Below are positions 25,288-36,400 of a stretch of DNA of 64,000 nt, piece by piece (the stretch's first letter is position 1; each line of letters starts with the position of its first letter). Below the pieces are notes generated by a model. The model searched no databases. It saw only the letters and a list, made by a program, of their open reading frames with translations, and had not been told where the DNA came from. The stretch is from Argopecten irradians (taxonomy: Eukaryota; Mollusca; Bivalvia; Pectinida; Pectinidae). Where the stretch lies: positions 38,991,604-39,055,603 of the forward strand of contig NC_091138.1 in assembly GCF_041381155.1 (NCBI RefSeq), in the 5' to 3' direction. The position numbers and the translations under genes are program-made.

Positions 25288-25654
25288 GTTTATATTTAGC
25301 TATTGTGACTCTCGCTCCCCACGTTTTATGACTGTAACATGTCCTAGCCTACCTGACTCTCCTTCAGTCACCTGTCCTTTGTTTGTATTAGGAGTATATA
25401 GGTGTTGCTTTCCCCCGTAATAAAGTGTCTATGTATAGATCTACATTACAGCGTATCATATATAACTTCACTGACGTCATACCTATGAAATGATTTGTAT
25501 TTTATGATGTTCAGAACATATGAAGATTCATTATTACCGCCAATATCATTCCCTTCTATATTGTGTCTATAAAAGGTTTTAGTGTTTCGTTTCCTAAACC
25601 CTGTCATAACTATTATAAACTAGTGCTGCAAATTCATTCCTCAACATTGCTTTG
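25288..25654. other. no feature recognised
   Basis: Unique sequence leading into satellite B'. No supported exon. Confidence 0.35.
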
Positions 25655-28600
25655 TTAATAATGCAAGGTTTGGTCTAATTAGTAATGCCAGGTTGGGTCA
25701 TCACTGTTGTCCTATATAGTAATGCCAGGTTGGGTCATCACTGTTGTCCTATATAGTAATGCCAGGTTGGGTCATCACTGTAGTCTTAATTAGTAATGCC
25801 AGGTTGGGTCATCACTGTTTGTCCTAATTAGTGATGCCAGGTTGGGTCATCACTGTTGTCCTAATTATAATGCCAGGTTGGGTCATTACTGTTGTTTTAA
25901 TTAGTAATGCCAGGTTGGGTCATCACTGTTGTCCTAATTAGTAATGCCAGGTTGGGTCATCACTGTTGTCCTAATTAGTAATGCCAGGTTAGGTCATCAC
26001 TGTTGTCCTAGGCAGGTGGTCATCACTGTTGTCCTAATTAGTAATGCCAGGTTAGGTCATCACTGTTGTCCTAGTTATTGATGCCAGGTTGGGTCATCAC
26101 TGTTGTCCTAATTAGTAATGCCAGGTTAGGTCATCACTGTTGTCCAAGTTATTGATGCCAGGTTGGGTCATCACTGTTGTCCTAATTAGTAATGCCAGGT
26201 TGGGTCATCACTGTTGTCCTATATAGTAATGCCAGGTTGGGTCATCACTGTTGTCCTAATTATAATGCCAGGTTGGGTCATCACTGTTGTCCTATATAGT
26301 AATGCCAGGTTGGGTCATCACTGTTGTCCTAATTAGTAATGCCAGGTTGGGTCATCACTGTTGTCCTAATTAGTAATGCCAGGTTGGGTCATCACTGTTG
26401 TCCTAATTAGTAATGCCAGGTTAGGTCATCACTGTTGTCCTATATAGTAATGCCAGGTTGGGTCATCACTGTTGTCCTAATTAGTAATGCCAGGTTAGGT
26501 CATCACTGTTGTCCTATATAGTAATGCCAGGTTGGGTCATCACTGTTGTCCTAATTAGTGATGCCAGGTTGGGTCATCACTGTTGTCCTAATTAGTAATG
26601 CCAGGTAGGGTCATTACTGTTGTCCTATTTCGTAATGTCAGGTTGGATCATCACTGTTGTCCTATATAGTAATGCCAGGTTGGGTCATCACTGTTGTCCT
26701 ATATAGTAATGCCAGGTTGGGTCATCACTGTTGTCCTAATTAGTAATGCCAGGTTGGGTCATCACTGTTGTCCTAATTAGTAATGCCAGGTTGGGTCATC
26801 ACTGTTGTCCTAATTAGTAATGCCAGGTTGGGTCATCACTGTTGTCCTAATTAGTAATGCCAGGTTGGGTCATCACTGTTGTCCTAGTTAGTAATACCAG
26901 GTTAGGTCATCACTGTTGTCCTAATTAGTAATGCCAGGTTGGGTCATTACTGTTGTTTTAATTAGTAATGCCAGGTTGGGTCATCACTGTTGTCCTAGTT
27001 AGTAATGCCAGGTTAGGTCATCACTGTTGTCCTATATAGTAATGCCAGGTTGGGTCATCACTGTTGTCCTAATTAGTAATGCCAGGTTGGGTCATCACTG
27101 TTGTCCTAATTAGTAATGCCAGGTTAGGTCATCACTGTTGTCCTATATAGTAATCCCAGGTTGGGTCATCAGTGTTGTCCTATATAGTAATGCCAGGTTA
27201 GGTCATCACTGTTGTCCTATATAGTACTCCCAGGTTGGGTCATCACTGTTGTCCTATATAGTAATGCCAGGTTGGGCCATCACTGTTGTCCTAATTAGTA
27301 ATGCCAGGTTGGGTCATCACTGTTGTCCTATATAGTAATGCCAGGTTAGGTCATCACTGTTGTCCTATATAGTACTCCCAGGTTGGGTCATCACTGTTGT
27401 CCTATATAGTAATGCCAGGTTGGGTCATCACTGTTGTCCTAATTAGTAATCCCAGGTTGGGTCATCACTGTTGTCCTATATAGTAATGCCAGGTTAGGTC
27501 ATCACTGTTGTCCTATATAGTACTCCCAGGTTGGGTCATCACTGTTGTCCTATTTAGTATGCCAGGTTGGGTCATCATATTAGTAATGCCAGGTTGGGTC
27601 ATCACTGTTGTTTTAATTAGTAATGCCAGGTTAGGTCATCACTGTTGTCCTAATTAGTAATGCCAGGTTAGGTCATTACTGTTGTTTTAATTAGTAATGC
27701 CAGGTTAGGTCATCACTGTTGTCCTAATTAGTAATGCCAGGTTGGGTCATCACTGTTGTCCTAATTAGTAATGCCAGGTTGGGTCATCACTGTTGTCCTA
27801 ATTAGTAATGCCAGGTTGGGTCATCACTGTTGTCCTAATTAGTAATGCCAGGTTGGGTCATCACTGTTGTCCTAATTAGTAATGCCAGGTTGGGTCATCA
27901 CTGTTGTCCTAATTAGTAATGCCAGGTTGGGTCATCACTGTTGTCCTAATTAGTAATGCCAGGTTGGGTCATCACTGTTGTCCTAATTAGTAATGCCAGG
28001 TTGGGTCATTACTGTTGTCCTAATTAGTAATGCCAGGTTGGGTCATCACTGTTGTCCTAATTAGTAATGCCAGGTTGGGTCATCACTGTTGTCCTAATTA
28101 GTAATGCCAGGTTGGGTCATCACTGTTGTCCTAATTAGTAATGCCAGGTTGGGTCATCACTGTTGTTCTAATTAGTAATGCCAGGTTAGGTCATCACTGT
28201 TGTCCTATATAGTAATCCCAGGTTGGTTCATCACTGTTGTCCTATATAGTAATGCCAGGTTGGGTCATCACTGTTGTTTTAATTAGTAATGCCAGATTGG
28301 GTCATCACTGTTGTCCTATATAGTAATGCCAGGTTGGGTCATCACTGTTGTCCTAATTAGTAATGCCAGGTTAGGTCATCACTGTTGTCCTAATTAGTAA
28401 TGCCAGGTTAGGTCATCACTGTTGTCCTATATAGTAATGCCAGGTTGAGTCATTGTTTTAATTAGTAATGCCAGGTTGGGTCATCAATGTTGTCCTATAT
28501 AGTAATGCCAGGTTGGGTCATCACTGTTGTCCTATATAGTAATGCCAGGTTGGGTCATCACTGTTTTCTTAATTAGTAATGCCAGGTTGGGTCATCACTG

Positions 28601-29505
28601 TTGTTCTAATTAGTGATGCCAGGTTGGGTCATCACTGTTGTCCTAGTTAGTAATGCCAGGTAGGGTCATTACTGTTGTCCTATATAGTAATGCCAGGTTG
28701 GGTCATTACTGTTGTCCTATTTAGTAATGCCAGGTAGGGTCATTACTGTTGTCCTATATAGTAATGCCAGGTTGGGTCATCACTGTTGTTTTAATTAGTG
28801 ATGCCAGGTTGGGTCATCACTGTTGTCCTAGTTAAAAATGCCAGGTTGGGTCATCACTGTTGTCCTAGTTAAAAATGCCAGGTTGGGTCATCACTGTTGT
28901 CCTAGTTAAAAATGCCAGGTTGGGTCATCACTGTTGTCCTATATAGTAATGCCAGGTTGGGTCATCACTGTTGTCCTAATTAGTAATGCCAGGTTGGGTC
29001 ATCACTGTTGTCCTAATTAGTAATGCCAGGTTAGGTCATCACTGTTGTCCTAATTAGTAATGCCAGGTTGGGTCATCACTGTTGTCCTAATTAGTAATGC
29101 CAGGTTGGGTCATCACTGTTGTCCTATTTAGTAATGCCAGGTTGGGTCATCACTGTTGTCCTAATTAGTAATGCCAGGTTGGGTCATCACTGTTGTCCTA
29201 ATTAGTAATGCCAGGTTGGGTCATCACTGTTTGTCCTAATTAGTAATGCCAGGTTGGGTCATCACTGTTGTCCTATATAGTAATGCCAGGTTGGGTCATC
29301 ACTGTTTGTCCTAATTAGTAATGCCAGGTTGGGTCATCACTGTTGTCTTAATTAGTAATGCCAGGTTGGGTCATCACTGTTGTCCTAATTAGTAATGCCT
29401 GGTTGGGTCATCACTGTTGTCCTAATTAGTGATGCCAGGTTGGGTCATCACTGTTGTCCTATATAGTAATGCCAGGTTAGGTCAACAATGTTGTCCTATA
29501 TAGTA
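25655..29505 (+). repeat. satellite B': 37-bp array, forward orientation
   Basis: About 104 copies of a 37-bp unit with TAATGCCAGGTTGGGTCATC, ACTGTTGTCC and a 7-bp linker that alternates mainly between TAATTAG and TATATAG. A frequent variant has GGTTAGGTCA in place of GGTTGGGTCA. It is the exact reverse complement of the family at 19135-20195. Non-coding. Confidence 0.97.
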
Positions 29506-29676
29506 AGAAAACCCACGTGATCGGGCAGGTGACCCCTAACCTTTTCACATCCGTGCTGGGGATCAAACCCCGGCCGGCTAGGTGAAAGGCGAGGGGCTTA
29601 ACCACTACACCACCCTACACCACCCTACACCACCCTAATAATAAGTAATATACATTGATTTATGTAGTTTAGCTAG
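29506..29676 (-). mobile_element. copied SINE-2 fragment with flank
   Basis: Matches 24756-24916 almost base for base (one extra 10-bp ACACCACCCT unit and one C-to-A change). The match covers the SINE-2 head, the right target-site duplication AGTAATATACATT and the following unique TATGTAGTTTAGCTAG. Because non-SINE flank is included, this is a copied genomic segment, not a second insertion. It abuts the last satellite B' unit. Confidence 0.9.
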
Positions 29677-30010
29677 TTTAGCTGATATGATACAGAAAGT
29701 AACAAGATACTGATGACAGGATATAGCTATAGTAACAGGGGAATACTGACAGGATACAGAAAGTTACAGAATATAACAAGGGAATACTAAAAGGATTTAT
29801 TTATTTAAGTTACTGTTACTAACAGGATACATTTAAGTAACAATGAGGTTGATACTGACAATTGGGAAAAGAATCCTATATGTCACCAGGATATATATTC
29901 AGCTACAAGAAGATGCTGACAACATACAGCCAGTAACAAGATGATGGCATGATACTGATAGTTACAGGAGGATACTCACATAAGACTAGTTATTACATGA
30001 AGATGACAAT
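29677..30010 (-). repeat. satellite C' (reverse complement of C), degenerate
   Basis: Repeats of GAATACTGACAGGATACAG, AAGTTAC and related words, the reverse complement of the satellite C core at 20196-21455. Copies are diverged and irregular. Confidence 0.75.
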
Positions 30011-30020
30011 GGGAGGATAC
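29894..30020 (+). repeat. 127-bp direct repeat, copy 1
   Basis: Near-identical to 30633-30759. Shared words: AAGAAGATGCTGACA, AAGATGATGGCATGATACTG, GAGGATACTCACATAAGAC and AAGATGACAATGGGAGGATA. Satellite A' and the foldback at 30332-30465 lie between the two copies. Confidence 0.9.
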
Positions 30021-30310
30021 CACATGAAATACAGGATGTATACACCACATGAGGTAAAGGATGTGTACACCACGTGAGGTACAGGATGTGTACACCACAT
30101 GAGGTAAAGGATGTGTACACCACATGAGGTACAGGATGTGTACACCACATGAGGTACAGGATGTGTACACCACATGAGGTAAAGGATGTGTACACCACGT
30201 GAGGTACAGGATGTGTACACCACGTGAGGTACAGGATGTGTACATCACATGAGGTAAAGGATGTGTACATCACATGAGGTAAAGGATGTGTACACCACGT
30301 GTGGTGTACA
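30021..30310 (-). repeat. satellite A' (reverse complement of A)
   Basis: About 11 copies of the satellite A 25-bp unit in the opposite orientation (plus-strand words GTGTACACCAC, ATGAGGTACAGG). CACGTG and CATGTG-type variants both occur. It ends in a head-to-head junction, TGTACACCAC-GT-GTGGTGTACA at 30289-30310. Confidence 0.95.
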
Positions 30311-30331
30311 CCACACTAAGAGGATACTATA

Positions 30332-30465
30332 CACAGTTTGTTAGTGACCTAATATGGAAAAATATTGGGTCTAAAATAAACTTGTATCGAGCAAGGCCAA
30401 GCCGAGCCTGATAATGTCTATTTTAGACCCAATATTTTTCCGTATTAGGTCACTAACAAACTGTG
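30332..30465. mobile_element. near-perfect foldback, 47-bp arms
   Basis: Arms 30332-30378 and 30419-30465 are inverted copies with a single mismatch (outer ends CACAGTTTGTTAGTGACC / GGTCACTAACAAACTGTG). The 40-bp loop contains CGAGCAAGGCC-AAGCCGAGC. The near-perfect arms suggest a recent insertion or active homogenisation. Non-coding. Confidence 0.9.
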
Positions 30466-30632
30466 TAACAAATTTATCCTGTCGAAGACCCTTTCAATGA
30501 AGTAACTGCAAAATGCATTAATATGTACTGAGTATGGAAACCAAAACGACTTAAAACAATTTTCAATACTCACAAGTGACCATACAAAAAGCAACTAATG
30601 ATTATACTATACACTTCTGTTCATACACTGTG

Positions 30633-30759
30633 TATATTCAGCTCCAAGAAGATGCTGACACCATACAGCCTGTACCAAGATGATGGCATGATACTGATAA
30701 TTACAGGAGGATACTCACATAAGACTAGTTATTACATGAAGATGACAATGGGAGGATAC
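30633..30759 (+). repeat. 127-bp direct repeat, copy 2
   Basis: Second copy of 29894-30020, with about eight substitutions and no length change. Confidence 0.9.
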
Positions 30760-31690
30760 AACTAGAGGATACTAAGAGGATACAGTCAGTTATAGAAGGA
30801 TACTGGCAAGATACAGCCAATCCCAGTATGTCATTGACAAGGTACAGCCAGTTATGAGGAGTGATGACCGGATAGTCAATTAAAGGAAAATACTGTAGAA
30901 TAAAGTCAGTAACGAGGATACAGCCAGTAACAAGAGAGTATACAAGATATAGTCAGATACTGATATAATAAGAGCCAGTTACAATAGATACTGACAGGAT
31001 ACAGCCAGTTAGAGGTGAATTAATTAATACTGACAGGATATAAATGTACCCAAGTATAGTTGAATATTGATATAACACAGTCAATTATAGGTGAACACTG
31101 ACAGGATATAGCCATTTATTGGTGAATACTGACAGGATATAGCCTGTTGTAGTTGAATACTGACAGGATATAGCCTGTTGTAGTTGAATATTGACAGGAT
31201 ATAGCCTTTTGTAGTTGAATTCTGACAGGATATAGCCTTTTGTAGTTGAATACTGACAGGATATAGCCAGTTAAAGGTGAATACTGGCAGGATATAGCCT
31301 GTTGTAGTTGAATACTGACAGGATATAGCCAGTTAGTGGTGAATACTGACAGGATATAGCCTGTTGTAGTTGAATACTGACAGGATATAGCCTGTTGTAG
31401 TTGAATATTGACAGGATATAGCCTGTTGTAGTTGAATATTGACAGGATATAGCCTTTTGTAGTTGAATACTGACAGAATATAACCAGTTATTGGTGAATA
31501 CTGACAGGATATAGCCTGTTGTAGTTGAATACTGACAGGATATATAATAGCCTGTTGTAGTTGAATATTGACAGGATATAGCCTTTTGTAGTTGAATACT
31601 GACAGAATATAGCCAGTTAGTGGTGAATACTGACAGAATATAGCCAGTCACTGTATAGGTGAATTAACTAACAGAATATAGCTAGTTATA
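30760..31690 (-). repeat. satellite C': 31-bp array
   Basis: A 31-bp unit GAATACTGACAGGATATAGC, CTGTTGTAGTT is repeated about 17 times between about 31090 and 31640, flanked by decayed copies. The core GAATACTGACAGGATA is the reverse complement of the satellite C core on the left. Frames across it are repeat by-products. Confidence 0.9.
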
Positions 31691-33390
31691 AAGGATAATG
31701 ACTTGATACAGCCAATTACAATAGAATATATATAGAGCATTACAGTAGATAGACAGACTATGATAGGATACAGCCTCCCTCGTTATGGCGGGATACAGAC
31801 AGGGGCTTATAGACTAGGATGATAGAGTCTGATAAATCATGTCTGAGAATCGAAGCAGTTTGACTAGGAGCCAGCCAGACAGCAGACTGATAGGGGTGCA
31901 GACAGGAGTCCCACCTCCACTAATTTTTATGTTGCTTCAGAATATGTGTACAACATGTACATTGTCGTAGTAACATATCCACCACAATCTCACTCTACTT
32001 TACATGTAAGGAACCACTGCCCTAGTGCAACCAAAGGCTTTCACATCACCTGTCTGGAAATTTCAAAATATATATAACAAAGCTTGAATAAGTTTTACGG
32101 AGAAAGGCGTCTGCGCTGTACTCTATATGTGGGATGATACCTGCCCATCACTGTGTATAGCCCTATCTACATATTTAACTTATCACCTCACCTGTCCCAG
32201 GTAAGTAAATTTCACTGCCCCAGGTAATCTTAAAGAAGGGGACAGGTGTGACAATGGAACATCAGCAGTCTAAAAGTGAATTAAACAATGAACAAAATTA
32301 GGAACATCACTGACAACTATAGATCAACCACAGCCAGAAATAGCCAGCACAAATCTAATACCGGACACTTTCAATGGAACATTTCCATTTCATCAAACAT
32401 ACTGTCAACCTACACTGCATGGATATGAATATGGAATGATAGAATAGTGTCAAATCTTGGCAGGAGATCAAAATTTAACAACTGACATACTTGCTGACAA
32501 GTACTGTAACCTTATAGGGTGTATATCAGCTGGGAGACCTTATTATAAATAAATAGCATCAAATACTGGCTCACTCATGTATGGCTTACATCTGCAATGA
32601 AGTAAATTCTGTCTGAAGCGTAGTAATGAACCCTAAAATATCATCAGATACTATACCATTTAGTTCTTGCTCAAATGCTCCCTCCCAACCCTCTCCCACC
32701 ATGTCAATTCTACACTTTCAATTTGTGAACAGAACAACCAGACACTAGTAACTATGGTAACTAATACATTTTATGATGATTCAATTCAAACTCATACATT
32801 TACATATTGTCCAAGACTAATGGGAAGGCTCAACTCACAGTGTTTCCAAGTCATCTTATTTTCAGAAATTGTTTCATGAACAAGCCATTTTTCAACATTA
32901 TGACCAGATATACAGGTCAAGGTCTACATCCCCAACATGATACACATCTAATGATAGGTTTTTTATCACATTTTTAATAACACGTATGTATCTTAGTCAT
33001 GACAATTGAAAAGAAATATAATTGTAATTTAATATTGACCCTATTTGACCCTATGACTTGGAATGTAATTATAAGGTCATTCATACGCTACAGTCCCACT
33101 ATCAGGATTCTTCATTTTCTGATAAATCGTTAAAATACTTTTTTGACCTATTGTCTCAATTGTAGGTCAAGGTCATAAATTCATTTGAAGAAAACAACTT
33201 TGTAGTGAACATACAGGTCCTGATGCAATGTCCTAAGGTAATACAAAATTACAGACATTTGAAGATCAGTTAAGACTAATTCACCCCTTGAAGACACATT
33301 TGACCTCTTCTAATTCATTTGTGGAAGAGTTCATTATGAATTTTCAGGGGTGAATGAGTAAATTTACCAAACCAATACTTACATTTACTT
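31691..33390 (-). other. SLC39A11 3' flank, probably including its 3' UTR
   Basis: No further coding exon is visible downstream of the SLC39A11 stop at 33391-33393. A variant poly(A) signal (ATTAAA on the minus strand, TTTAAT at about 32973-32978) could end the transcript, but several such AT-rich hexamers exist and the site is not established. Confidence 0.35.
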
Positions 33391-33469
33391 TTAACCCAAA
33401 CCAACGTCTAAAGACATCATCACAACAAATCCTACAATAGCTCCCCAGGTTGACAGACGGCCATTTCCA
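33391..33469 (-). CDS. SLC39A11: SLC39A11 exon 9 (terminal)
   Basis: 79 nt. After acceptor TTCCAG the split codon gives Cys, then [20 protein letters not shown] and DVGLG, then TAA at 33391-33393. The ending matches the ZIP11 C-terminus ([13 protein letters not shown]), so this is the true last exon even though it is 9.6 kb from exon 8. Confidence 0.93.
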
Positions 33470-36400
33470 CTGGAACAAAAGAAAAAGGAGGACAAATTAA
33501 AAAACAGTCTGGCAAAGTTTAAAAGTGTTTAATATCTGATGGTTTAAAATTGATTAACATAGGAAATTATCCCAATTGTGAATATGTTCATACATCTATG
33601 ACGAGCATATCCTGCAGGAATCTCGAATTATATAAATCACCATGAATTTCTGACTTTACATTATTTGAGTAGGTATATCATATTTCAGAAATACTTGATC
33701 ATTTATGAAGGTGTGACAGAACTTGGGCCTTGAAAATATCTATATATCTGATCCCAGTTGGTTCATATAAAGACTTGTCATTGACATAATGACTATGGAC
33801 GTGATTGTTCTGAACAATAGCATCATTTATAAAATTGCAGTGCAAGGATACCCCATATTTTTACTGAAGTAATGGCCACGTAGAAAACAAGCGTATTCAA
33901 GACTTGAAGTTGGTGATTAGGTACCTACATGAACTTTCAGTACCAGTAATGAAGAAGAAAAAAAAGTCATGGTTTGCTTAAATATGAAATAAAGGATATT
34001 CCTTGTTTCTTTATGAATACCAGTAATATTTCATCGAGTGAGGTGAAAACTTTGATATTTTTCAAGAGTACAAGGCACAAAAATATGTCGTCATTTTCCC
34101 GTACAAACTTATCAGGTAACAATAAAAATGATATTTTCACTGTCAATGCTGCATTCTGATTGGTCAAAAGTGAGTGAAAAAACCAAAATTGATATTTTTA
34201 CTGGGTGAAGTGTACATCACTTTAATGTTTACCGTAAAACCTTATATTTCATTACGAAAAATGTAATAAAATATCGCAAACATATCGCTAAATCCCCAAG
34301 CTGACTCAATATATCCCTGTTTCTTGTGGCATTATAGTGATCAGTGACACATCCCCTCCCTTGTGACATGCTGCATTTCAAGTAACCTATACTCATCCCT
34401 CTGATGATAAACCATTTATCTATTCTAGTCACACAGTCCCTAAATGTGATTTAATATGATTCCCCCACCACAGCTATACTAGTATCTCTTTTAGTAACTC
34501 ATTACTCCATCCATAGGACCCCTTTCTTAGCCATAACACCCGCCTCAAACTCCGGTCTCCTATGTAATTTCCCATCCAATATGATACCATCTTTTTCCTA
34601 GTGACAAATTCTCTTCCCCTAGTGACACATTCCCTTCCCTTAGTGACACATCATCTTTCCCTAGTGACATATTCTATTCCCATAGTGACAAATCCTATTC
34701 CCCTAGTGACAAATCCTCTTTCCCTATTAACATATACTATTCCCTAGTGAAAAATCCTATTCCCCTATTGACACATTCTCTTTCCGCAAGTGACATGTTC
34801 TCTTCCCTTAGTGACACTTCATCTTTCCCTACTGATATAAACTACTGTATTCCTCTAGTGACAAATCCTATTCCCCTACTGACACATTCTCTTCCCCAAG
34901 TGACATGTTCTCTTCCCTTAGTGACACATCATCTTTCCCTAGTGACATATTCTATTCCCCTAGTGACAAATCCTATTCCCCTAGTGACAAATGCTCTTTC
35001 CCTATTAACATATACTATTCCCTAGTGAAAAATCCTATTCCCCTACTGACACATTCTCTTCCCCAAGTGACATGTTCTCTTCCCTTAGTGACACTTTATC
35101 TTTCCCTAGTGATATAAACTACTGTATTCCTCTAGTGACAAATCTTATTCCCCTAGTGACAAATCCTCTTCCGTTAGAGACACTTCATCTTTTCCTAGTG
35201 ACATAAACTGTTCCTCTAGTAGCACATTCTCTTCCCCTAGTGACACATCCTCTTCCGTTAGTGACACATCATTTTTCCCTAGTGACATAAACTATTCCTC
35301 TAGTAACATAAACTATTCCCCTAGTGACATATCCTCTTCCCCTATTAACACGAACTCTTCCCTTAGTGACACATCATCTTTCCCTTGTGACACATCCTTT
35401 TCCCCTAGTGACACATCATCTTTCCCAAGTGACACATCCTTTTACCCTTGTGACACATCCTCTTTCCCTAGTGACACATCATCTTTCTTTAGTGTCAAAT
35501 CCTCTTCCCTTAGTGACAAATACTCTTCCCCTAGTGACACATCATCTTTCCCTAGTGACATATCCTCTTCCCCTAGTGTAAAATCCTCTTCCCCTAGTGA
35601 CACAAACTTTTCTCCTAGTAATAAATCCTCTTCCCCTAGTGACAAATACTTTTTTCCTTAGTGACAAATCCTCTTCCCCTAGTGACACATCATCTTTCCC
35701 TAGTGATACATCATCTTTCCCTAGTGACAAATCCTCTTCCCCTAGTGATACATCCTCTTCCCCTAGTGACATATCCTCTTCCCCTAGTGATACATCCTCT
35801 TCCTCTAGTGATAAATCCTATTCCCCTAGTGACAAATCCTCTTCCCCTAGTGACACATCCTCTTCCCCTAGTGACATATCCTCTTCCCCTTGTGACGAAT
35901 CCTCTTCCCCTAGTAACCCCTTTCTTAGCCATAACCGCCTACAACTCAGGTCTCCTATGTAATTTCCCATCCAACATGATACCATTTTTTCCTAGTGACA
36001 AATCCTCTTCCCCTTGTAACATATCCTCTTCCTCTAGTGACACATCCTCTTCCCCTAGTGACACATCATCTTTCCCTAGTGACATAAACTATTCCCCTTG
36101 TGACAAATTCTTATTCCCTAGTGACAAATCCTCTTCCCATTGTAACATATACTCTTCCCTAGTGACACATCATCTTCCCTTAGTGACACATCATCTTCCC
36201 TTAGTGACACATCATCTTTCCCTAGTGATACATCCTCTTCCCCTAGTGACAAATCCTCGTCCCCTAGTGATACATCCTCTTCCCCTAGTGACATATCCTC
36301 TTCCCCTAGTGATACATCCTCTTCCTTTAGTGATAAATCCTCTTCCTCTAGTGATACATCCTCTTCCCCTAGTGACACATCCTTTTCCCTTAGTGACACA

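Noticed and set aside
13489..31690. Possible CRISPR array (regular repeats)
   Set aside because: Units are head-to-tail with no unique spacers; the context is eukaryotic with introns and SINEs.
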